Shown piece after piece: positions 53,961 to 64,000 of a stretch of DNA of 64,000 bases. The translations under genes were made by a program, and so were the position numbers. Positions within the stretch are counted from its first letter, which is position 1, and each line of letters starts with the position of its first letter. Source of the stretch: Vicia villosa (taxonomy: Eukaryota > Streptophyta > Magnoliopsida > Fabales > Fabaceae). A model generated the notes under the pieces. That model did no database searches and had not been told where the DNA came from. It saw only the letters and a list, made by a program, of their open reading frames with translations. The stretch is taken from NCBI RefSeq assembly GCF_029867415.1, contig NC_081185.1, positions 38,944,766 through 39,008,765 of the forward strand, given 5' to 3'.

Positions 53961-55811
53961 TTAAGCTCCAGGTCTTGGAACATAGAATTTTTTCCCGTCA
54001 TGTGTCGTGAGCACCCAGAGTCCAGGTACCAGGACATGTTTGCCTTTGTCTTTTGAGCCTTGAAGGAGATCTGCAACAGGGATAATCTTTTCCTTAAGTA
54101 CCCACATTCTTTTGGGTCCTTTTGGGTTAGTTCTCCTTAAGTTATGATTGAACTGAGGTTTAGCAAAAGATTTATCATAAGATTTTCTGGTGTGTGCAAC
54201 ATATTTCTTAACTGGAGGTTCATACAGAGGTTCATGAGAATGGCCAAACTTGAACTGATCATACAGAGGTTTGTATGTGATAATCATCTCATTAACCGGT
54301 TCAAGTTTATATGGGGTTTCACCCTCATAGCCTATGCCTATTCTCTTGTTTCCACTTACTCCATATATCATAGAGGCTAGCTGACTTCTGCCAATACCTC
54401 TAGATAGAAACTTTATGAAACTCAAGTCATATTCCTTAAGAATATTGTTCACACTTGGAATAGACTTTTCTGAACTTGAAGATGATTCAACATCTTTAGA
54501 TTGTTTTAAAACTTTTTCCTTCAGTTCAGAATTTTCTACTTCAAGTCTCTTAGTTTTAGATGCAAAGAGCTTTCTCAGCTTTTTGTATTTGATACTAAGT
54601 TTAGCCTTGATTTCCAGAAGTTCAGTGGCCATCAGTGCTAGAAAGTTCAGAAAATACCTCTTCAGAATCTGAGTCTGATGTAGATTCTGATTCTTCATCA
54701 ACAGTGGCCATCAGTGCTATGTTTTCCTGCTCATCTTTAGAGTCTAACTCTTGATCAGATGAATCTGAGTCATCCCAAGTAGCCATTAAGCCTTTCTTCT
54801 TTTCAAATCTTTTCTTGGGCTTTTCCCTCTAAACCTTTGGACATTCATTCTTGTAATGTCCAGGCTCTTTACATTCATAGCACGTCACATTCTTCTTGTC
54901 AAATCTTATGTCTCCAGAAGATTCTCCTTTCTCAGGTCTTTTGAAGTTCTTGAACTTTCTCTGCTTGCTTTTCCAGAGTTAATTTACTCTTCTGGATATC
55001 AGAGATAGTTCATCTTCTTCTTCTTCTGATTCCGACTCTTCAGAATATTCTTCTTCAGCATGAAAAGCGTTAGTGCATTTTTTATTATTAGATTTTAATG
55101 CAATGGACTTACCTTTCTTCTGAGGTTCATTTGCATCCAGCTCAATTTCATGACTCCTCAGGGCACTGATCAACTCTTCAAGAGACACTTCATTCAGATT
55201 CTTAGCAATCTTGAGTGCAGTCACCATGGGTCCCCATCTTCTGGGTAAGCTTCTGATGATCTTCTTTACATGATCAGCTTTGGTGTAGCCTTTATCAAGC
55301 ACTCTCAATCCAGCAGTCAGAATCTGGAACCTTGAAAACATTGCTTCAATGTTCTCATCTTCCTCCATCTTGAATGCTTCATATTTCTGGATTAGAGCTA
55401 AGGCCTTTGTCTCCTTTACTTGAGCATTACCCTCATGAGTCATCTTTAAGGATTCAAAGATATCATGAGCAGTTTCTCTATTTGTTATCTTCTCATACTC
55501 ATCATGAGAGATAGCATTTAGCAATATGGTTCTAGACTTGTGATGATTCTTGAAGTCTTTCTTTTGAGCATCACTCATGGCTTGTCTAGAGTTCTTGACA
55601 CCTTGAGCATTCACAGGATGTGTGTAACCATCCAGCACTAGATCCCATAAGTCACCATCTTGACAAAGAAAGTAACTTTCGAGTCTATCTTTCCAATACT
55701 CAAAGTATTCACCATCAAAGACTGGTGTATATTGTAGCCATTGAAACTATTGCTTCCATTAGCATTGTTGTTTTGTTCAGGAATAGGAGTAGATGAACTT
55801 GTTTCAACCAT
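53961..55811 (-). pseudogene. gag: Gag of the second Sirevirus, frameshifted
   Basis: Start MVETSSST at 55811. A frameshift near 55730 breaks the first domain, which continues at 55638-54979 (NRETAHDIFESLKMTHEG, IIRSLPRRWGPMV, acidic tail). The zinc knuckle CYECKEPGHYKNEC is readable at about 54890-54849 in another frame with a stop after it. The C-terminal linker is open from 54701 to 53961 (MIYGVSGNKR, ETPYKLEPVNEM, KRMWVLKEK). Several independent breaks: old and inactive. About 70-80% similar to the first gag by eye. Confidence 0.85.
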
Positions 55812-55876
55812 TTTGACTTTGTGTTTTTTTCCCTGAATCTTTTGTCTAACACGGTTAAGTGCTTGCACCTAGAACC

Positions 55877-55893
55877 GGTGCTCTGATGCCAAT
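55877..55893 (-). promoter_or_regulatory. Primer-binding site of the second Sirevirus, one base changed
   Basis: Minus strand TTGGCATCAGAGC against the usual TTGGTATCAGAGC. Confidence 0.85.
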
Positions 55894-56970
55894 TGAAGGA
55901 GTGAAAAACACTTAGAAAGGGGGGGATTGAATAAGTGTAACTCAAAAACTTGGAAGATAAAAACAATGAACACAATTATTTTTATCCTGGTTTGTTGTTA
56001 ACCAAACTACTCCAGTCCACCCCTGACTAGGTGATTTACCTCAACCGAGGATTTAATCCATTAATCCAACTTATTACAATGGTTTTCCACTTAGATAACC
56101 TCTAAGTCTTCTAGAGTCTACAGATCACAACTTGATCACTATAGGAATCCTTTTACAATCAATGTAAAATAAAGTTTACAAGAGTTTGAATGGTTTTAGT
56201 AAATCTGTAATCAAAAATGTGATTTTTCTCTTAAGTTCTAAACTTAACACTCACTAAATATTACAAAGAGTTTGTGAGGTTGAAGATGAAGTTCGTAAGC
56301 TTTTGAATTTGACAGCGTTTCTGTATATTTTGCGGAAGTGTTGTATTCAGCTTCTGATGAGAACCTTTATTCATAGGCGCTTGAGAGGAAATGACCGTTG
56401 GGGTGCATTTAATGCTTTGCTTGAATAGTACAACGCGGCATTTAATGTTTCACACTTTTGTCAACTAACTCGAGCCTTGCTTTTGTTGCTTTTACTGACT
56501 TTACCTTTTGTAGCTTATAACGTTTCTTTTGTCAGTCAGAGATTTGACGTTACAGCCTTTCATCTTGTACTTTCTTCTGGACTCAGATTTGTAGATAAAA
56601 ACGTTTGAATATTAGAGCCATCAGCTTTGGTGCAGAGCATCTTCTGTCTTCTGACTTTGAAGAGCTTTGAGCGTGATACCATCAGAACTTCAGAGCTTGT
56701 TCTTCTCACTTCTATTCTTCTGATGCTTTCTAGTTCATGTTCTGATTCTGCATGACCATCTTCTGATGTCTTGCCAGAGCATATTCTGATTAAGCCATCC
56801 AGAACTTTCTGAGTCAGTTTCTTCTGAGCGCTGATTTGTGCATACTCTTTATATATTTCCTAAAATGGAAAATGTAAAGGATTAGAGTACCACATTGTCT
56901 TATACGAAATTCATACATAATGTTATCGTCAAAACAAAGAATATTGATCAGAACATTTCTTGTTCTAACA
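55894..56970 (-). repeat. 5' LTR of the second Sirevirus (1077 bp)
   Basis: Starts TGAAGGAGTG and ends GTTCTAACA. It shares blocks with the 1222-bp LTR (TCCAGTCCACCCC, TTTTGTCAACTAACTCGAGCC) but lacks the duplicated GATCACTCTAG blocks. Inserted into the Tat LTR remnant that follows. Confidence 0.85.
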
Positions 56971-57575
56971 CGAAGCATTTTGAAATTCGTTTGAAAAAGT
57001 AAGTGGTGAGAAAAGAAAGTTTATTTGTTGAGCAAGCAAACTAAGGGCTACTTATCCTAACGTTTAGTCTTTCCTATACTTTTATACTTTTTGAAGGGAT
57101 AGGACTAACCATACCATTTGTGGGTAGGTAGTTCTATCTATTGGACGTGTTAAGGGACATCGAAGGGTCATCGACGGTCGTTGAAGGCAACATGATAAAG
57201 GTACCTTTAGCAATATTCGAAGGGACAAATCATCTTTTACATAGGTAAAAGTTCGAGGGACTAGATCATGTGTTCGTAGGCAACATCAGGGTCATCGAGG
57301 GACCATGATCTTTGATGATTTTTTAGATCGAGGGACGTTTGCTATTAGTACCTCTATATTCAAGGGACACAATCATTATTCGTTCGCAAGGCAACCAAGA
57401 GGGGCATACCCTAGGGGTGCAAGTCTGAATTAGTGTTTGTCTTCATGATATTTTATCTTTTCAATTAGTGATCTAGATCGAATTTTGAATTCTTGAATTC
57501 TTTCACGCCCTAATTTACTAACACACGCAGGCATATAGTACAGAAAAATAAAGGCGAGAAAGTAAAGATCCTAGC
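56971..57575 (-). repeat. Tat LTR remnant, same family as 19143
   Basis: Collinear with 19440-20050 (GAGCAAGCAAACTAAGGGC, GGACGTGTTAAGGGACATCG, AAGAGGGGCATACCCTAGGG). The long stem of that LTR is kept: 57199-57212 with 57339-57354, and AAATCATC/GATGATTT inside it. Cut by the next LTR after GATCCTAGC. Confidence 0.8.
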
Positions 57576-58101
57576 TGTTATACCCCAAAATTTGCCCGCA
57601 TTTTTTTTAGAGAGAAGGCAACAGACTTCTGTCTAAAAATTGGGAGTTTCTTATAATCTGGGATTTTATTTCATAAATATCCTGATTTTATGAATACTCA
57701 ATTTTTAGAATATTTTTATACGGTATTTTGGTTCGCTGTTGAATTTATTCTTACACAAACGCCAAGTACTGTTTATCACTTCACACACGCTGTTTATTTG
57801 AGATTTATTTTCAGATAAATAATACTGACGCAATTGGTACATAATTAAATTTTGCAGGCGCAAAGTCCGGGGATTCAGACTGTACTGGTAACAATTAAAT
57901 TATTATTAGTTTTTGTTTCCCACTAATTTTTGTACTATACTATTGTTTTCTAATCTTTTCCTTTCTTTTCAAATCTATTTCTTTCAAATCAAATCCTAAC
58001 TTTATTCCATACACTTTCTTTCAAATCCTACTACCACTCAAATTTTCCTTTTTTGTACGGTATCACTTCATTCCCCAACGTCTCTATCCTTCTTTTCACT
58101 C

Positions 58102-58109
58102 TATAAATA
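58102..58109 (+). promoter_or_regulatory. Putative TATA box of LTR C
   Basis: TATAAATA in CACTCTATAAATACCCC, about 95 bp upstream of the ATG at 58201: normal spacing for a plant promoter with a short leader. Confidence 0.5.
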
Positions 58110-58200
58110 CCCCTCATTTTTTCCATAAATTCTCACATCAAATTTCACTCATTTCCCAAATTTCTATCTCATAATTATTTTCTCTTCTTCCCCAGCAAAA

Positions 58201-58368
58201 ATGGCAAAGTGGATGGATACGTTTTTTCTTATGGTAATCACTGTTGTAGTGGTGATCATGTCCTTTTTCTGTCTGCATAGTCCTGAAAAATGCGGACCTG
58301 GGATGTTTACACTCCCGTGCATCTATATATTGTTATTTATAGCATGGGTTTTTAATTTTCATACTTAA
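58201..58368 (+). CDS. Small ORF (55 codons), two predicted membrane helices, unknown function
   Basis: ATGGCAAAGTGG to TAA. The product begins MAKWMDTFF. A first hydrophobic stretch spans residues ~8-25 (ending ...VVVVIMSFFCL), then a short polar loop with two Cys (HSPEKCGPG), then a second hydrophobic stretch at ~35-52 (PCIYILLFIAWVF). A TATA box and a pyrimidine-rich leader precede the ATG, which has the plant-type context AAAATGGC. It is not a nodule cysteine-rich peptide pattern. It may be a chance ORF in the LTR leader, and I recognise no family. Purifying selection would have to be shown. Confidence 0.35.
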   Translation: MAKWMDTFFLMVITVVVVIMSFFCLHSPEKCGPGMFTLPCIYILLFIAWVFNFHT

Positions 58369-58668
58369 AGTTTGTCGTGTCTTTCGCTTTCAAATAATGT
58401 ACCGTTCATTTTATTTGTCGTACTGTTCGCTATATTATTATGTAATATTTGTACTGTCAGTATTAAAAATTGTATTGTCTGTCGTACCGTCGTTTAATTA
58501 TCAAGATATTATTATGTGTGTTTATTGCTAGTTAAATATTTCTTTGTCTGTGCATTAGATATTTTTTCAAGATTATTATCGGTAATTTCGTTCGCGTATG
58601 GTATATTTTATTTATTTATTATGTTTGTGTTTTTCTAACAACTCATGTAAATAAATTTTCACCATTAA

Positions 58669-58702
58669 CACAACAAAAACAAAAACAAAAACAAAAACAA
58701 AA
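58669..58702. repeat. (AAAAAC)n microsatellite
   Basis: About six ACAAAA units in LTR C. Confidence 0.85.
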
Positions 58703-61644
58703 AATTAACTTTAACTGTTAAGTTTTCACTTTAGCTGTTATGTTATTTCTCGGACAGCTAGTTAACAGTCAAACCCGCTGACAGCAAGATTCTCCGTGTT
58801 TGTACTATCATTCAAATCAATCTTTCATATTTCAAAATTCCAAGATTTTTGTTCTATAAGTCTTCTGATAATCAAATGATCAGCAGAGACTCAACACTGC
58901 ACAAAAATCAGGTACGCTTAACTGTCTCCTACACTAACAGTCCCTAACTAGGGTTTTTGTTTTTTTTCAGGAGAACAAGTTTTTTGAGACCTCAAATGGA
59001 TTTCAAAAATGAAATTTTTTGTCAACATCCATATTTTGTCAAAAGATTCATCATTTGATCAATGGTTGATCATAATTCATCAAGAAAAGTCCAGAAATCA
59101 ACAAAACCCTAAGTTTCAAAATTAGGGTTTTCTCCTAAAAAGTCAACTGAACTTTGACTGGTCATAACTCTCTCCTTGTTCATCCAAAAAATTCCAACCA
59201 AAGCTTGTTTTGAAGGAAATTGAATTATCTTTCAAATGAAATTGATCCCATGGTCATTGGATTTACCATTTGGAAAATATGAGCCAGGACATTACAGGTC
59301 ATTTTCAAAGTCAACAAAAAGTGGTTTTTTCTCAAAGGCCATAACATCAAGATAACTTCTCCAAATGCAAAAAAGTTTCCAAAGTAGCTTGAAGAGGACA
59401 TCTTGAGGTTTCTAAAAAGTACAAGAACTCCTTCATATGATCAAAATTGAGGGAGATATGCCTTGTTGAAGTTGGCTATTTTTTGGGAAAATGCATGAAA
59501 CCAACATTGATCAAAAATGTTTTTTTTCCAAAAGAGGCCAAACATGCATGATCCAAACATGTTTCTAATGATGTTAAAGGGCTCCCATGACCAACATTAG
59601 GCCCATGACATTTTAGTTTCTTTATTAATTTAATTTTATTACATTTAAAATTAAATTAAAAAAGAAATGGTTCAAGACAATTATCCAAAGCTTTTGTCCT
59701 TAGCTTGAGTCACCAAGATGGCTAAACATCTGCAACATAAAGAAGTACAGCAGGCCTAGAGCAAGAGGGTGAAGAAAAATGAAGCCAAGGCCAAAGAATT
59801 CAAAGCTTTATATATTAAAAAATTCAAAAGTTCAAAGCAATCAATAATGGTTAGCTTAAGTTTGCAGCACATCTATTGCTCATAAATAGCTTAGCATACT
59901 TTAGTAAGAAAGAGGACACAAATTCAGAACAAACACATGCTTGTATCACTCTTGTATCAAACTTGAAATTTTGAAAGAAATTTGAAATTCGAATTTTAAG
60001 TTTAAGCTAATTTCAATCCAAACTAAACACTCAAACACGTTCCCTGACCTCCACTTAACATAACCAAATCAATTTCAAGCCTTGAAACCTCAAGAACATG
60101 TACATATAACCCACGGTTTGCACTTTTAAAAACTTCTTCGATTTCAATTATACACTCATAATAAATAAATTCTAATGGCATATTCATGATTGGTGTTACC
60201 TTGTGAATGTTTCTGGAGCTTTAATTGAAGTTTGGTCGCTTGTATGAGCACTTACCATTTTAGGGTTTTTGAGTTCAAAAAGAGGGATTCATGATTTAGG
60301 CAAAATTACAGGTTCTAAGTGGTACCATTAAACTCGTATGAACTAGACGAATCGAACCATGACCTCGCGCCAAATTTATATTGAGTCTAACCCCTATTCG
60401 TGTTGCACAGGTGTTATAGGTTAGAGCTTTTTACAGCTCTCTGCAAATGAGTGGTGTAAAAAGTGTTTCCTGAGGAAGAAGATGAGACGTGGCCCCCTCC
60501 TATTGGCCAGACCGCGCGCGTTTTTATTTTCTTTTAAATTTTTGATTCAGTGCTTTGCAGGTTCTGTACGTGTCATGCATCCTCGCTTGGTCACCATCAG
60601 ATCAGTCCAATCACTTCATCCAACGCACATGACACGCTAGTCCATGTTATGGACTTACCAGCCAGCCACACATGATCCATATTTAATATATTTTATATTT
60701 TTCTATTTTATTTAATTTTCTTTGCAAAATTATTTAAAAATAGTTTTAAAAATAAAAAAAAATACAAAAAATATTTTTAGGTTGATAAAATATTGTATTA
60801 ATTTTTGACACAAAAATATTTTATTTTTCTTAATAATTAAAATATTTTGTTTAATTAATCGATATATATTCATATATTTCCCTTTAAATTATTTTTAACC
60901 TATCAAAAAATTAAAAAAATATTTTCTTTTTATTTAAATTAAGTTTATATATTATAAACTAATTTTGTACATATTTAGAATATTTTTCTCTTTAAGTTTA
61001 ATTTATGTGTATAATTATTTGTGTAATTATATGTTAATTAACTTAATAATCTCCAAAACAATTTCAAAAATCCAAAAAAAAAATAATAATTTTATTTTAA
61101 AATTAATTAACACACAATTTGGACATATTTTAGACTTAATTTTTTAGGTTTAAATTTTATTTCTAATTCCTAACCTTTTAATTAAATTAATTATGCATTA
61201 ATTTTAATTAAAATCAATCATCCAAAATCCAAAAATATTTTCCTTTTATCTTATTGCAATTTAAAATTCATAGATAAGTGTATAGGTTGTCAAATTCATG
61301 TAAATAGCGTAGTTTACATTTCTCGCACAATCCATGTAATAGCGTAGATTTACTTTTCGCACTTTACATTCCCGCATTTTAATTTCTGTACATATAAAAC
61401 TGCGTGTATGGCAAGAATAATAACTGAAGCGTTAGATCACTAATTTCAAAGACAAAAATATCTGAAAATAAAACACAATCACACTTGCACCTATTAGGGT
61501 AATCCCTGTGTTACTCTTTTCAAAATCAATTCTACTGTTTTAAAGGCGATTCAAATAATTTCTTTCTGTATCTAGTCAAAGAAAATTTTCTAAAAGAAAT
61601 AAGAAAGGACCTTACGAACTTAGGGTAAATCTCTTAATTGCTTG

Positions 61645-64000
61645 TGTGGTGTCATTTTGTTTACCTCCCCGTTTCACTTGGGAGGACGGCACGCTAGACC
61701 CTTCACGCGAAATTTGGAAGGAGAATGCGCCCGTGGTGGGATGAATTTTATTTCAGTTCTTCCTACGATATCACACGAACTTTCTTATTGTCCTACGAGT
61801 AGGAAAGGGAAAAAAAGATCTCAACTAAACCCTAGGAGTTTGCTAAGTGTGGGGATTTCACCTAGACTAGAAATTCTGGAGTCCGGGAGGTCGGTTATAC
61901 ATAGGGAAGTGTTTAAGCACCCTACATATCTGTAGTACTCTACAGGAACCTTCTCTGTGTCTAAATGTGTTTGTGCTGCTAATGATTATTGGGAAATTTT
62001 CTCCTTTGTGTTAGGAGAAGGAATTGAATTGATTTAAAAGACAGACAGACAGACTGACTATTTTTGGTATTTTATTAGCTCGCTGAGATTCCTTGTGAAC
62101 CTCATGCCTACATATCCCTAATGGAAGTCAGAGCTTAATGTAGTTCGGGGAACTAATTATTAATTAATTTTGGGTGCCTTGCTTGAAGCTCAAGGTTGAA
62201 GCTTTGAATTAAATCTCTGTTTACAATAAAGAGGCATGATATCATCTTTACAGAGAGGTATTTGTACTATTCTACCACAAACATTTAAAGGAGTGACAAA
62301 ATAACTGAATTCATTTCATTCAAGAGGGGGACCTTACTTGTGTATGTGCAAGTATACCAGTCAAATGCCTCTTAAATGAAAGAAAGATGCTCATCCAAAT
62401 TAGGGAAAGTTACCACATGTCTGGGTTTTACTGCCAGCTCATGCCTTTCAAAATCCTAAATGGGAGACTTGATTAAAATGTAATGTTTGTTTGTTTGAAT
62501 GTGGTAGAGTAGTAAAAATATCTCTCTATAGAGATAAGCTATGTCTATCTACTGTATAAAAGTTTTGACTTTAGCTGGCTTGTATGAGGCCCAAGCTTGA
62601 GGCTTTTTGATTGATTTATTAATTATTATTGACTCTGGGAGATGACTCCACTGGGGATTAATTACAGGGGATTTTTGTGTTCTGTACAAAGCCCAGAATT
62701 GAGGCTGACTCTATTTGGAGAGTGTTTATTTGATGGATTATTATTTGGTGTTCTGTACAAAGCCCAGAATTGAGGCTGACTCTAGCTAGGGAAAACATTA
62801 TTTTCTGCCTTGTATGAAGCCCAAGGTTGTGGCGGACTCTTAAGTAAACTGAGTATGGATGACTTTATGGGAAAAGATCCTGGATGTTAGGAATTTTTGA
62901 CACATGAAATATGGTTTATCTGCCTTGTACAAAGCCCAAGGTTGTGGCTACTGAAAAATGAAGGACTCACTAGGGAGACTCTATTATCTGCCTTGTACAA
63001 TGCCCAAGGTTGAGGCTGACTCTTGACAGGAGAGTTTTATTGTTTGGTGCCTTGTATGAAGCCCAAGGTTGAGGCTAATTGTTTTTGTTGGTTTTGACTC
63101 TACTGAGGAGATTTTATTTATTAAAAGACTGTTTTTCTTTTGGAAGCTAACCCTTTCCAGGGATTTTGACTCAGCTGGTGAATTTGTCTGTTAAAAGACT
63201 GATTTTATCATGTTTTTTGGAGGCTGACCCTTTCCAGGGGTTTTGACTTTTTTGGGGAAATTATCTCCTAAGAGAATGAATCTTTGGTTTTGAAAGACTG
63301 ATGTTTGGAAGCTAACCCTTTCCAGGGGTTTTTGACATTTTAAACAGATTTTTTATTAAATGACTTTGGAGGCTAACCCTTTCCAGGGATTTTTGTTAAA
63401 ATGAAAGAATGATGTGGAGGCTAACCCTTTCCAGGGGTTTTGATTAAGATGAAAGAAATGATTTGGAGGCTAACCCTTTCCAGGGGTTTTTGACATTTTA
63501 AACAGATTTTTTTATTAAATGACTTTGGAGGCTAACCCTTTCCAGGGATTTTTGAAAGATGGCAGAAGGATTATCTAGTGGAGACTTCTTGTTTAAAGCC
63601 CAAGATGAAGGCTGACACTTACTGAGGATAAGCAAATAAGGATCCTAGACTCTGCTAAGGAAGATTGATGAAGATAAGGGTGACAGAGACTCTCCATGTC
63701 TCTCATTCCAAAAATGTACCCAATGTGAAATTGAGACAATCTTAGCTTGTTTAAAGTCTGGTTTAAATTGGAAGAAACTCACCAGGGTAGGCTAAAAGGT
63801 GACTAAAGACCTGTTCCTATGTTTATAAGAAACCTGATGGGTCCTTGTATACAAGCTCAAGAGGAAGCTGGAAATGCTTTTAAGAAGCCTGTGGGTCCTT
63901 GTACAAAGCCCAAGAGGAGGCTAATCGAGGGTCCTTGTTATAGCACAAGAGAAAGCTATGTAGTTTTGAACTTATTTTGGCTCTAAGCAAATGGGTAAGA
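61645..64000 (-). repeat. Third copy of the 6.2-kb Ogre LTR (start; runs out of the window)
   Basis: Begins TGTGGTGTCATTTTG and is collinear with 28403 and 37824 (GGGAGGACGGCACGCTA, GTCCGGGAGGTCGG). Stem-loop units include GCTTG/CAAGC (62578-62596) and TTCTG/CAGAA (62680-62698, 62751-62769). CCCTTTCCAGGG units number about eight at 63145-63555, more than in the other copies. The preceding five bases are GCTTG. Confidence 0.9.

Larger units (their letters stand above)
53664..56970 (-). mobile_element. Second Sirevirus, 5' part only, minus strand
   Basis: 5' LTR (55894-56970), tRNA-iMet primer site, broken gag and the start of protease remain. The left side is cut by the element B LTR at 53663 just after the gag-pre-integrase-like segment. 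The LTR is shorter than and clearly diverged from that of 7591-16799, so it is a different, older subfamily. The right flank is CGAAG. Confidence 0.85.
57576..61644 (+). repeat. Ogre-like LTR C (truncated on the right by another LTR)
   Basis: Starts TGTTATACCCCAAAATTTGC. It carries a first TATA box (58102) and small ORF, a (AAAAAC)n run (58669-58702), then the U3-like block AACTTTGACTGGTCATAAC (59151), a second TATA-like CTCATAAATAGC (59879), a very AT-rich stretch (60660-61250), and GTAATCCCTGTGTTACTC. No pol. The right end is lost where 61645 begins. Confidence 0.65.

Noticed and set aside
61642..61935. 97-codon frame at the start of the third Ogre LTR
   Set aside because: Antisense to the LTR and not kept in the copies at 28403 and 37824.

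Overview
The window looks like intergenic chromatin from a large legume genome, most likely tribe Fabeae (pea, vetch, lentil or Lathyrus relatives). The grounds are very long Ogre/Tat-type Ty3/gypsy LTRs (about 6.2 kb), Sirevirus-type Ty1/copia elements and a legume-type CACTA transposon, all nested. I see no host gene: every coding trace belongs to a transposable element, and most are broken.

Layout. 1-1133 is an LTR fragment. At 1134 a CACTA (En/Spm) element starts, with a CACTACAAGAAAT terminus, and can be followed to about 19142. Its genes are split by a 1886-bp solo LTR (1529-3414, TSD TGAAT), a Tat-type LTR (about 5466-7233) and a young Sirevirus (7591-16799, minus strand, TSD GTAAC). 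The Sirevirus LTRs differ at two of 1222 positions. It keeps gag and a 913-922 codon additional ORF but has lost almost all of pol. From 19143 to about 25919 lies a tRNA-Arg-primed Tat element on the minus strand, without pol.

25920-36499 is an LTR of the TGTAACACC type (minus). It is interrupted by an Ogre LTR fragment (27795-35978), which itself holds a 6177-bp solo Ogre LTR (28403-34579, TSD GGGAC). 36500-37823 is a Sirevirus fragment. 37824-48880 is the 3' half of an Ogre on the minus strand (LTR, two tandem arrays, decayed integrase/RNase H/RT). 48881-53663 is the 3' half of a different Tat/Ogre element on the plus strand (satellite-like array, polypurine tract, LTR). 53664-56970 is the 5' part of a second Sirevirus. 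After it come a Tat LTR remnant (to 57575), another Ogre-like LTR (57576-61644) with a small two-helix ORF, and the start of a third 6.2-kb-type Ogre LTR (61645-64000).

The most interesting signal is not a gene. The non-coding parts of the Ogre/Tat elements carry many repeated short stem-loops whose loops stay constant while the two arms change together. In the 6.2-kb LTRs the repeated unit also has the strand order of an H-type pseudoknot, with both stems co-varying. Comparable co-varying hairpins occur in the 3'-UTR tandem arrays, in a pair of GAAA-tetraloop hairpins, in five hairpins near the end of the 50692-53663 LTR, and in a long stem shared by three Tat LTRs. This was read by eye and needs a covariation test. 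It suggests a structured-RNA layer maintained while the arrays turn over.
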